Shown: piece by piece, positions 1-5,963 of the stretch | Layout: each line of letters opens with the position of its first letter | Numbering within the stretch: position 1 is the stretch's first letter | Assembly: GCA_022865965.1 (NCBI GenBank) | Contig: JALHTS010000122.1 | Coordinates: 1-5,963, forward strand | Source: Ignavibacteriaceae bacterium | GTDB lineage: Bacteria; Bacteroidota; Ignavibacteria; Ignavibacteriales; Ignavibacteriaceae | Reading direction: 5' to 3' | Length of the DNA stretch: 5,963 nt | The notes under the pieces: generated by a model | Databases searched by the model: none | What the model saw: only the letters and a program-made list of their open reading frames with translations | What the model was told of the DNA's origin: nothing | Position numbers and translations under genes: made by a program

Positions 1-304
1 GCTGTGAATTTGATCTTACGAAAATATATCTTGTTCCAAGTTCTTCAAGCTGTGAATTTGATCTTACGAAGATATATCGGGTTCCAAGTTCTTCAAGCTG
101 TGAATTTGATCTTACGAAGATATATCTTGTTCCAAGTTCTTCAAGCTGTGAATTTGATCTTACGAAAATATATCTTGTTCCAAGTTCTTCAAGCTGTGAG
201 TTTGATCTTACGAAAATATATCTTGTTCCAAGCTCTTCAAGCTGTGAATTTGATCTTACGAAAATATATCTTGTTCCAAGTTCTTCAAGCTGTGAATTTG
301 ATCT
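1..304 (-). repeat. 48-bp tandem repeat array (six copies plus a 16-bp partial)
   Basis: Direct tandem copies occupy 1-48, 49-96, 97-144, 145-192, 193-240 and 241-288, followed by the first 16 bases of another unit at 289-304. The copies differ from copy 1 at only six positions: 71, 79, 80, 119, 200 and 233. The period is a multiple of three, so each unit encodes exactly 16 residues. In the minus-strand gene frame all six differences are synonymous (ATT/ATC Ile, AGA/CGA Arg, ACA/ACC Thr, AAT/AAC Asn, GAA/GAG Glu). The array touches the left edge and may continue. Such coding minisatellites change copy number by slippage or unequal recombination, so length variation between strains is plausible. 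Confidence 0.97.
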
Positions 305-487
305 GTTATGAATTACTGCATTATTTGCTGATTCATAACCGATATTAGTAGAAGCAGCCTTCTCCAGAACAACAGTAGGCTGATCAACACGGTATCTTTG
401 AGCTTCTTCCACATTGGAGGATATCTGTGCCATTGCTGAAGATATAAATAGCAAACTGGCAATGACAGTGAAAAATAGTCTATGCAT
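1..487 (-). CDS. Exported tandem-repeat protein, C-terminal end beyond window
   Basis: I do not recognise a family. Reading the minus strand from ATG 487-485 gives an uninterrupted frame of 162 codons that runs off the left edge. Residues 1-20 form a clear Sec signal peptide: MHR, a hydrophobic core rich in F, V, I and L, and a signal peptidase I site AMA before Q21. Residues 21-66 are a unique segment rich in charged and polar residues. From residue 68 to the edge come six copies of the 16-residue repeat EELGTRYIFVRSNSQL; the partial DNA unit at 289-304 already encodes RSNSQ. The start is supported by a Shine-Dalgarno-like GGTGGG at 492-497, four bases upstream, and by the signal peptide. 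Every base difference between repeat copies is silent in this frame. The repeat alternates a likely beta strand (RYIFVRS) with a polar turn (NSQLEELG), so a surface or secreted fibrous or adhesive role is possible, but this is a guess. The gene lies downstream of a sigma-54 activator gene and a sigma-54-like promoter. Whether the array ends soon or leads into a larger domain cannot be seen. Confidence 0.85.
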   Translation of the reverse strand, partial: MHRLFFTVIASLLFISSAMAQISSNVEEAQRYRVDQPTVVLEKAASTNIGYESANNAVIHNRSNSQLEELGTRYIFVRSNSQLEELGTRYIFVRSNSQLEELGTRYIFVRSNSQLEELGTRYIFVRSNSQLEELGTRYIFVRSNSQLEELGTRYIFVRSNSQ

Positions 488-491
488 AGCA

Positions 492-497
492 CCCACC
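492..497 (-). promoter_or_regulatory. Ribosome binding site of the repeat-protein gene
   Basis: On the minus strand GGTGGG lies four bases upstream of the ATG at 487. It stands out as a G-rich patch in a leader that is otherwise almost entirely A and T, and it supports this start over the internal Met at residue 19, which would remove the signal peptide. The spacing is slightly short for a classical Shine-Dalgarno sequence. Confidence 0.55.
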
Positions 498-597
498 GAT
501 AAATTAAATAGATAAAAAAATGACACAATTTCAAATTAAAAACCGACAGTTCACCCCAGATTTTGAAATAGATATTCTAAACCTAGCGAGTTTATGT

Positions 598-614
598 TCT
601 CAACGTTAATGCCA
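598..614 (-). promoter_or_regulatory. Possible sigma-54 (-24/-12) promoter for the repeat-protein gene
   Basis: The minus strand reads TGGCAT, five bases (TAACG), then TTGA, against the sigma-54 consensus TGGCAC-N5-TTGC. The GG at 613-612 and the TTG at 603-601 have exactly the required spacing. The mismatches are T for C in the -24 box and A for C at -12; the second is at an important position, so this is a candidate only. It would start transcription near 588, giving a leader of about 100 bases before the ATG at 487. The adjacent upstream gene encodes a sigma-54 activator, which raises the prior. A weaker sigma-70-type alternative is TTGAAA at 534-529 with TATTTA at 510-505, but that would leave a leader of only about ten bases. 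Confidence 0.4.
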
Positions 615-650
615 TCCACTTTTTCAGCAAATTTTATAAAAAATCAAACT

Positions 651-677
651 TTTTTACAAGACAGGTAATTTTTACAC
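651..677 (+). promoter_or_regulatory. Two extra half-sites related to the 702-722 palindrome
   Basis: The plus strand shows tttttacaag at 651-660 and tttttacac at 669-677, each matching most of the tttttacaac arm of the palindrome at 702-722. The second is part of a short inverted repeat, gtaa-ttt-ttac (665-675). Multiple related sites upstream of a promoter are typical of enhancer-binding proteins, which bind as oligomers. AT-rich sequence produces such matches easily, so support is modest. Confidence 0.3.
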
Positions 678-701
678 TTCGGGGTCGGGAAGAAGGGGTT
701 T

Positions 702-722
702 GTTGTAAAAAATTTTTACAAC
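702..722. promoter_or_regulatory. Perfect 21-bp palindrome, possible activator binding site
   Basis: The arms gttgtaaaaa (702-711) and tttttacaac (713-722) are perfect reverse complements around a single central A at 712. The site begins 27 bases beyond the stop of the sigma-54 activator gene and its centre lies about 112 bases upstream of the candidate -12 element, a usual distance for an upstream activator sequence. A rho-independent terminator is unlikely, because the stem is nearly all A/T and, on the minus strand, is followed by AAACCCC and not a T run. Binding by the adjacent Fis-type helix-turn-helix protein is an inference from position. Confidence 0.5.
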
Positions 723-748
723 TTTAAAGAGCGTTAAATAGATTTATT

Positions 749-2122
749 TTAAATTTTTAAGAGAGTATCAAGCTTTGGTCTGGAAATCCCAAGAAGTTTT
801 GCAGCTTGCGATTTATTTCCACCAACCTTTTCAAGAACCCGTTTAGCATAATACCGCTCAAGTTTTTTTAAATCAATCGCAGCATAATTCAAATCCATTC
901 GAATCATTTGCGGTGGATCTGGTATATTTCTATCCAGACTGTTTATGGGTACAGTATTAATTAAATTTGAAAAATCTGCAAGTGATAAACTTCCATCCTC
1001 AGAAAGAAGAACGGCTCTTTCAATTGCATTTTTTAATTCACGAATATTACCGGGCCAGGAATAGGCTTTAAAAAAATGAGTTACTTCCTTATTTATCTTT
1101 TTAACTGCCTTACCAAATTCTCTGTTAAATTGGTCAATAAAAAAATTCGCTAAAAGAACAATATCATCACATCTCTCTCTAAGGGGCGGTAATTCAATTG
1201 TAACAACATTTAATCTGTGGTATAGATCTCTTCTAAATGAACTGTTTTCAACCATATCTTCAAGATTTTTGTTAGTCGCCGAAATTATTCTTGCATTGAT
1301 TGGAATATCTATTACTCCACCCACTCTTTTGATTATTTTCTTTTCAATGGCCCGAAGAAGTTTTGCCTGAAGGTTTAAACTCATATCTCCAATTTCGTCA
1401 AGAAATAAAGTTCCCTCACCTGCTAATTCAAAAAGCCCCAATTTTCTATTACGGGCACTGGTAAATGCTCCGGCTTCATAACCAAACAATTCAGATTCCA
1501 GAAGGGTTTCCGGTATTGCAGTACAAATAATATCAACGAACGGATCATTCTTGTTCTTGCTATGGTTGTGAATTGCTTTTGCAAATAATCCTTTGCCCGA
1601 ACCGGTCTCCCCAAGCAATAAAATATTTGAAGTGCTTTTTTCGGAAACTTTTTTTGCCAGCCCCAGGACCTTTGCAAAATTAGGTGAACGACCAACAATA
1701 GATTCAATACTGTTTAGTTGGAAATCTAAACCGGTTAAATAATTTTCAGAAGTATAATACTGTCCATTTTCAATTATTTCTTTTAATCGTGAAATGAACT
1801 TGACTATTTCATAAGGGAAAATGTATAAATCATCAAAACCAAATTTTACCAAAGAACTTACAAGCAACGCATTGTTATTTCTAATTACAACGATGATCTT
1901 GTTATTTAAATCTCTTTTCTTATTTAGTACTTCAGCGATGAGTTTTGAATCAATGTTTTCTATTTGAAGAATAATAACTGTATCCGGCTCCGCTACAAAT
2001 TGAGTATGATTTGTAAATGCGATTGGAATACTCTCCAAATTCAGTTGTCTCAAAGCAGAGTTAATTGAACTTATATCTTCAAGATCGGAATATATTTTAA
2101 TGTTAACGTCTTGTTTCTTCAT
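749..2122 (-). CDS. Sigma-54-dependent transcriptional activator with degenerate receiver domain
   Basis: A 457-residue bacterial enhancer-binding protein of NtrC type: its AAA+ ATPase remodels sigma-54 RNA polymerase at -24/-12 promoters. Seen motifs: Walker A GETGSGKG (171-178); the sigma-54 contact loop GAFTSA (218-223), a variant of GAFTGA; Walker B GTLFLDEIGDM (237-247); sensor I ATNKN (282-286); arginine-finger region FRRDLYHRLN (296-305); sensor II WPGNIREL (356-363). The C-terminal Fis-type helix-turn-helix is at about 419-457 (GGNKSQAAKLLGISR). Residues 1-120 have the strand/helix rhythm of a response-regulator receiver, but by eye the phospho-acceptor Asp position is Q53, the conserved Thr is I80 and the conserved Lys is F102, so phosphorelay from a histidine kinase is unlikely. 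The ATG overlaps the kinase stop by four bases (2119-2122) and has no clear Shine-Dalgarno sequence, indicating translational coupling to the kinase, its likely regulator. Function in transcription is secure; the targets are unknown, the adjacent repeat-protein gene being the best candidate. Confidence 0.93.
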   Translation of the reverse strand: MKKQDVNIKIYSDLEDISSINSALRQLNLESIPIAFTNHTQFVAEPDTVIILQIENIDSKLIAEVLNKKRDLNNKIIVVIRNNNALLVSSLVKFGFDDLYIFPYEIVKFISRLKEIIENGQYYTSENYLTGLDFQLNSIESIVGRSPNFAKVLGLAKKVSEKSTSNILLLGETGSGKGLFAKAIHNHSKNKNDPFVDIICTAIPETLLESELFGYEAGAFTSARNRKLGLFELAGEGTLFLDEIGDMSLNLQAKLLRAIEKKIIKRVGGVIDIPINARIISATNKNLEDMVENSSFRRDLYHRLNVVTIELPPLRERCDDIVLLANFFIDQFNREFGKAVKKINKEVTHFFKAYSWPGNIRELKNAIERAVLLSEDGSLSLADFSNLINTVPINSLDRNIPDPPQMIRMDLNYAAIDLKKLERYYAKRVLEKVGGNKSQAAKLLGISRPKLDTLLKI

Positions 2123-5100
2123 TGAACATAAGCTGGCTTGTTAAAAGACTTTAATCCTTCAAAAACTTTTTTTCTTTCTATATCATTAAGGTATTTAGAT
2201 CTCAAATCAGATTTCTTAATATTATCTGCTATATAATTTAACAATTCAGCAGCATATATGAGAGGTTTTTTTGCCTTTTTTATAAAACCTCTCTCGATAT
2301 AGGATTCTGAAATTGCTGCAAGCACTCTCCATGTAAGTTCGGTTATACTTTGGTTTTCAATGATAGAATAGGCTTTTTCAAAATGAACAATCGGCGGAGA
2401 AAGTCTTTTATCTTTGTGTTTTAAAGCTATAATTCCGAAAAAATATTCTCTAATTGCATTCAATAAAAAATTATTTTCAAGATCTTCTTGAATGTTGTTA
2501 CTAAAAAGCAAATCTAAAACTCTACTATGCTCATTATCGGTGATTTTAGGTGTTTGATTAACAAATAAAATCATTAGTTCTGTAAAACTTCTTTTTTCAC
2601 TAGTATTGAGATATTCATTTAAATAATTACTGATTTCATTCCAATTGCTTTTTCCCCCGGATAAAATATCATTAAAGGTTCTTAAGATTGACAGGTTCAA
2701 TGAAAACATTGCCGGAAAACCTTTTTCTTCGACACATATTTCGTATTCACGGATAACTTTACTTAATATATTAGTATCATTTAGTTGATAACTAAGTCTA
2801 CCCAAATCAAAAAGTGCATTTGCCTGTTCTTCATAATTTTCTAAACGACTAAAAGCATCGACAGCATTTGTAAGACAGTCAGATGACTTTTGATATTCAC
2901 ATATAATTAAGTAAACCTCCCCAAGATTCGTAAGAACTATAGCACGATAATTTTCATTCCCTAAACTTGAAAATATTTGTTCGGAGCGCATCATCTGTTT
3001 AACTGCTTTTTCAAAGCTAAATTTATGTTTATAATAATTCCCGTAATTAACCAACATAATAGCTTCTTGTTCCAAGTTACCAACCGATTTATTTATCCTC
3101 AAAGCATTATCCCAATGTTCTTCTGTTTTTTTGCTATCGCCAAGCATGCTATAAATGTTTCCTATATTTAACTCAACCCCGGCAACCCTTCTTGGCAACT
3201 GTGCTTTTTGATACATATTAAGTGCTATGCTAAACTTATCTATAGCAGAGTGCAAGTCTTCCTCAACATAAACTTTAATCATCCCAAGAAGATTAAAACA
3301 TCTTCCTTTTTCTTCATCTAATGTATTTTCACTATTCAACAGATCAAGTGCTATTTCTTCAGCTTCTTTATAATTATTTTTTTCAAAGTTTGCATAAGCT
3401 ATTTCGACTAATACTTTTTGTCTTGTTGATGGTTCTAGATTTGATTTTAATAGAGCATTTAGTTTTTCTATGCCCTCATCAATTCGTCTTATTGAAATTA
3501 AAGAACTGCCTTGAACAAACATTAAATCTTTCTGGGAATTTTCATCGATAGTGTCAATGTTTAAGTACCCAAAACATTCGATGACTGCATTAAAATCACT
3601 TAATTTATACAATGTTTTTATTAGTTCGAGGTGAAGACTTGTCCTTATATCATCGTTTACATCAAGCATTAATAAATCTTCAATCAATTTCCTTTTGTAA
3701 CTATATGCCGAAAGATTTTCGGCCTTTTTAATTTCTTTATTGATTAGTTCAACAACTTTAAGAACATCACCTGCAAGTTCATATTGTCTTGCATGTTCAA
3801 CTGCGTTAAATCCGGGTAAGATGCGTTTTATTAAACTGGCAACGACTAAATGGTATTTCTTTTTTTCTTGTATTGTGTTATAGATATATCTTTTAAAACT
3901 ATCGGAAATAATATTCGGTGAATTGCTTAGACTAAGGGAATTAATTATGTTTTTATATAGAAGGTTTTCAAGTATTTCTTCAATTTCCTTTGAGGATTTA
4001 TTTAAAACTGAGGCTAACACCATCTGTTCTACAGAAATATTAAATGCAGATATTAGCTGTGCTGTTCTCAGTTCATCTTCTGAAAGATTACTCAATCTTA
4101 AGCGGTAAACTTCTTCATTAGAACCACTAAGAGCTTCTTCAATATTATCTTCATAAACAAATTTGACTTCTCCAGATTCATACCTCATAACGCCGAGGAT
4201 TAGAATATCTTTTATAAACTGTACAACACTTCCCGGCAGTAAGTCAGCATAATCCAAAATTACTTTTTTGAGTTTGTGCTTGGGAAAATTTGGATAATAA
4301 CTTAGATCTAAATATTCTGATAATTGTCTGTCGGTGAATGGTGTTAGATTAATGTTCTGAACATTATATAATTTTTCAGTTGCATAATCAAACTCAGATG
4401 ATTCGGCAATAATAACTTTTACTTTATTTATCTGCAGAATCTGTAATATTTCATTAATAGCTTCTTTTGCAAAGTCATCATATAAATTATAGTCGTCAAT
4501 CATTAGTAAAAGTTTTTTATTCTCTGTAACCCTTGTTAAAAGTGCTTTAAGAGTATCAGATATTTCAATTTCATCAGTACTGAATAATTGTTTTATATAT
4601 TCCTGGTCTTCCCGTGAAACGCTGTTGAAGATATCGTCATTGAATAGCAACTTATGAAGGAAAAAACGAATTAATTCTACGCCTGTTTTGCGTCTTGAGT
4701 TCTCAACATATACTGTTTGGGAATAAATTGAATGTAATTCCGAAATTACTTGTGATTTTCCTGCTCCACTAAATCCTCTTAGTGAAAAAATTTCATTACT
4801 ATTTTTATCATTAAGATAGGTTTTAACAATGTTCAGAATATCTTTTCTGCTGCTCAAAATTTTAGCGGGTAGAAAGTCTTTGGTCAATTGAATATTAATT
4901 TCAATTCCCAAATCCACAAGTACCTGAAGCGAATTTGTATATCTTTCCTGAGGATCTTTTTTTAGCAGTTTTTTGACAATATTAATTAATTTTTCTGAGA
5001 AATTTGATTCGGGAAATTCAAATTCTGATTCAATGTGAGCTTTATAAATATCAAGCTCGGTCTTAGCATCGAACGGAAGTTTACCATAAATAATACGATA

Positions 5101-5703
5101 AAGGATTATTCCCAGCGAGTAGAGATCAATACTGTGATCATGATTCTCTTTTTTTAGTAATTCGGGAGCAATATATTCTGCTGTTCCACGTACTTTATTG
5201 TCATAGTCGGATAGTATATAACGAGCAAACCCTAAATCAATTATTTTGACTTGTGGAAAATCATTAATAGAAGCCACTAAAACGTTCTGTGGTTTTAGAT
5301 CATAATAGATGTAATTTGATTGATGAAGATAATAAAGTACAGAGCAAATTTGCTTGATGATTGAAATCAGTTTTTCTTTATTATCTAGAGATGGATAATC
5401 CATCAGTTCAACTGAATCGAAACGCTCAAGAGTTATGTAAGAAGAACCCGTTTCAATATCTTGGTCTTCTTCATCAACGGTCAAAATTTGGCCAATGTCA
5501 TAAGCCTTAATAATATTCGGATGATCCAATTTTTGAAGTGTGAAATATTCTTGTCTGAAAGCGTCTTTCTCTTCCTGCAGAACATTTGGAGGAAGAATTT
5601 TCATCGCTATTTCTTTTTCCGAGAATTCAGAATCAATTACACTGAATACTTTGCTTCGTCCCTCTCCAAGCTTTTTCTTTATTATGTATCGTTGATTAAT
5701 CAT
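2119..5703 (-). CDS. Ser/Thr protein kinase with STAND-like ATPase and TPR region
   Basis: A 1194-residue multidomain signalling protein with no signal peptide or evident membrane segment, so probably cytoplasmic. The kinase domain (about 6-265) has a glycine loop LGEGRSKVF (12-20), ATP-anchoring K35, a likely helix-C Glu E52, catalytic loop YYDLKPQN (133-140, with D135, K137, N140), metal-binding DLG (156-158) and APE (179-181). The usual HRD is YYD, making this a non-RD kinase; all core catalytic residues are present. A P-loop ATPase follows (about 282-500) with Walker A GFSGAGKS (310-317), Walker B LLLMIDD (398-404) and an LTPF motif (453-456), as in AAA_16/STAND regulators. Residues 530-615 look like a winged-helix-type linker. 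The rest is helical, with TPR-like repeats; Gly at 807, 848, 888, 928 and 968 shows a period of about 40 residues. Kinase-ATPase-TPR proteins of this layout are known as signal-integrating regulators; the ligand is unknown. The ATG at 5703 lies inside the end of the upstream permease gene, and the stop overlaps the sigma-54 activator start, so the activator is the likely partner or substrate. Confidence 0.93.
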   Translation of the reverse strand: MINQRYIIKKKLGEGRSKVFSVIDSEFSEKEIAMKILPPNVLQEEKDAFRQEYFTLQKLDHPNIIKAYDIGQILTVDEEDQDIETGSSYITLERFDSVELMDYPSLDNKEKLISIIKQICSVLYYLHQSNYIYYDLKPQNVLVASINDFPQVKIIDLGFARYILSDYDNKVRGTAEYIAPELLKKENHDHSIDLYSLGIILYRIIYGKLPFDAKTELDIYKAHIESEFEFPESNFSEKLINIVKKLLKKDPQERYTNSLQVLVDLGIEINIQLTKDFLPAKILSSRKDILNIVKTYLNDKNSNEIFSLRGFSGAGKSQVISELHSIYSQTVYVENSRRKTGVELIRFFLHKLLFNDDIFNSVSREDQEYIKQLFSTDEIEISDTLKALLTRVTENKKLLLMIDDYNLYDDFAKEAINEILQILQINKVKVIIAESSEFDYATEKLYNVQNINLTPFTDRQLSEYLDLSYYPNFPKHKLKKVILDYADLLPGSVVQFIKDILILGVMRYESGEVKFVYEDNIEEALSGSNEEVYRLRLSNLSEDELRTAQLISAFNISVEQMVLASVLNKSSKEIEEILENLLYKNIINSLSLSNSPNIISDSFKRYIYNTIQEKKKYHLVVASLIKRILPGFNAVEHARQYELAGDVLKVVELINKEIKKAENLSAYSYKRKLIEDLLMLDVNDDIRTSLHLELIKTLYKLSDFNAVIECFGYLNIDTIDENSQKDLMFVQGSSLISIRRIDEGIEKLNALLKSNLEPSTRQKVLVEIAYANFEKNNYKEAEEIALDLLNSENTLDEEKGRCFNLLGMIKVYVEEDLHSAIDKFSIALNMYQKAQLPRRVAGVELNIGNIYSMLGDSKKTEEHWDNALRINKSVGNLEQEAIMLVNYGNYYKHKFSFEKAVKQMMRSEQIFSSLGNENYRAIVLTNLGEVYLIICEYQKSSDCLTNAVDAFSRLENYEEQANALFDLGRLSYQLNDTNILSKVIREYEICVEEKGFPAMFSLNLSILRTFNDILSGGKSNWNEISNYLNEYLNTSEKRSFTELMILFVNQTPKITDNEHSRVLDLLFSNNIQEDLENNFLLNAIREYFFGIIALKHKDKRLSPPIVHFEKAYSIIENQSITELTWRVLAAISESYIERGFIKKAKKPLIYAAELLNYIADNIKKSDLRSKYLNDIERKKVFEGLKSFNKPAYVQ

Positions 5704-5963
5704 ATTTAACTCTAGGGTTATAGTATTCTTTTATTTTTTTCCCGAAATCATTTATTGTGAGCAAAGTAATGATCAATAACAAGCCGGGTAATATTATCAT
5801 CCACCACGACTGAGAAATATATTCCTGACCTGATTGTATCATCGAGCCCCAAGATGAATATTCATTTCCCAAACCAAGTCCAAGATAGCTTAACGCTGAT
5901 TCTGCAAGCACAACATTACCAAATTGAAAAGTTACATTAACAAGTATAGACGCTAATATTAAA
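5696..5963 (-). CDS. Peptide ABC transporter permease (DppC/OppC type), C-terminal part
   Basis: The C-terminal 88 residues of an inner-membrane permease; the 5' part lies beyond the right edge. The frame is open to the edge, so the GTG at 5911 is an internal Val and not a start. The segment VLAESALSYLGLGLGNEYSSW matches the family's conserved cytoplasmic loop (typically EasLSFLGLG...psWG), which docks with the ATPase subunits of dipeptide/oligopeptide importers. It is followed by a final membrane span (WWMIILPGLLLIITLLTI) and the usual ending NDFGKKIKEYYNPR (typically N..GD.LRd.lDPR). These importers take up peptides, and in some bacteria nickel or antimicrobial peptides; the substrate cannot be told from this fragment. 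The stop codon (5696-5698) lies eight bases inside the kinase gene, so the transporter and kinase are probably on one transcript. Confidence 0.92.
   Translation of the reverse strand, partial: LILASILVNVTFQFGNVVLAESALSYLGLGLGNEYSSWGSMIQSGQEYISQSWWMIILPGLLLIITLLTINDFGKKIKEYYNPRVKYD

Larger units (their letters stand above)
488..748. other. Intergenic region between activator and repeat-protein genes
   Basis: This 261-bp stretch is the only sizeable non-coding gap. It is strongly A/T-rich apart from a G-rich patch on the plus strand at 681-698 (runs of four, three and four G). It carries the palindrome, half-sites, candidate sigma-54 promoter and ribosome binding site listed separately. I see no convincing rho-independent terminator after the activator gene, so some read-through into the repeat-protein gene is possible. 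No small gene with a credible start was found on either strand. Confidence 0.7.

Noticed and set aside
1..304. CRISPR array
   Set aside because: Units are contiguous with no unique spacers, and they encode a continuous protein repeat.
4..348. Plus-strand open frame of 114 codons across the repeat array
   Set aside because: It is open only because a 48-bp repeat without stops in that frame recurs. Copy differences change residues in this frame but are all silent in the minus frame, which also has a signal peptide and ribosome binding site.
313..534. Minus-strand open frame of 73 codons upstream of the array
   Set aside because: It lies in another frame over the start of the exported repeat-protein gene, gives an implausible composition and lacks a ribosome binding site.
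634..660. Rho-independent terminator formed by A and T runs on the minus strand
   Set aside because: The possible stem pairs only A with T and has no GC core, so it would be too weak.
681..698. G-quadruplex
   Set aside because: Only three G runs are present; a standard intramolecular quadruplex needs four.
1423..1707. Additional minus-strand open frame within the activator gene
   Set aside because: It is an out-of-frame shadow of the strongly supported AAA+ coding sequence.
3065..3078. A 14-base match inside the kinase gene to part of the 48-bp repeat (tcttgttccaagtt)
   Set aside because: It is read in a different frame there (Asn-Leu-Glu-Gln), flanking bases do not match, and a single short match is expected by chance in AT-rich DNA.

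Overview
The window is AT-rich bacterial DNA in which every supported gene lies on the minus strand, so transcription runs from right to left. The sequence style suggests a Gram-negative bacterium of the Ignavibacteria/Chlorobi/Bacteroidetes neighbourhood: low GC, sigma-54 regulation, a large Ser/Thr kinase with ATPase and TPR regions, and a Sec-exported repeat protein. This placement is an inference and not firm.

Right edge (5696 to the edge): the C-terminal end of a DppC/OppC-type peptide ABC transporter permease, cut by the window. Its stop codon lies inside the start of the next gene (8-base overlap). Centre (2119-5703): a 1194-residue soluble signalling protein with an N-terminal Ser/Thr kinase domain, a STAND-like P-loop ATPase and a long TPR-type helical region. 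Next (749-2122): a 457-residue sigma-54 activator (bacterial enhancer-binding protein) whose ATG overlaps the kinase stop by four bases. Its N-terminal domain looks like a receiver that has lost its phosphorylation site. Permease end, kinase and activator therefore look like one co-transcribed, translationally coupled run.

Intergenic region (488-748): a perfect 21-base palindrome, two further copies of its half-site and a sigma-54-like -24/-12 element. These are arranged as expected for an activator-controlled promoter reading into the leftmost gene.

Left end (1-487): a gene hidden by the window edge. From an ATG at 487 it reads a signal peptide, a short unique segment and then six tandem copies of a 16-residue repeat, EELGTRYIFVRSNSQL, encoded by a 48-bp DNA repeat. 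All six base differences between the DNA copies are silent in this minus-strand frame, which is strong internal evidence that it is the real gene.

Working model (inference): the kinase/ATPase/TPR protein senses a signal, perhaps linked to peptide uptake or to the cell envelope, and controls the sigma-54 activator. The activator then drives the adjacent gene for an exported tandem-repeat protein. The exact combination is the most interesting thing in the window; its function is unknown.
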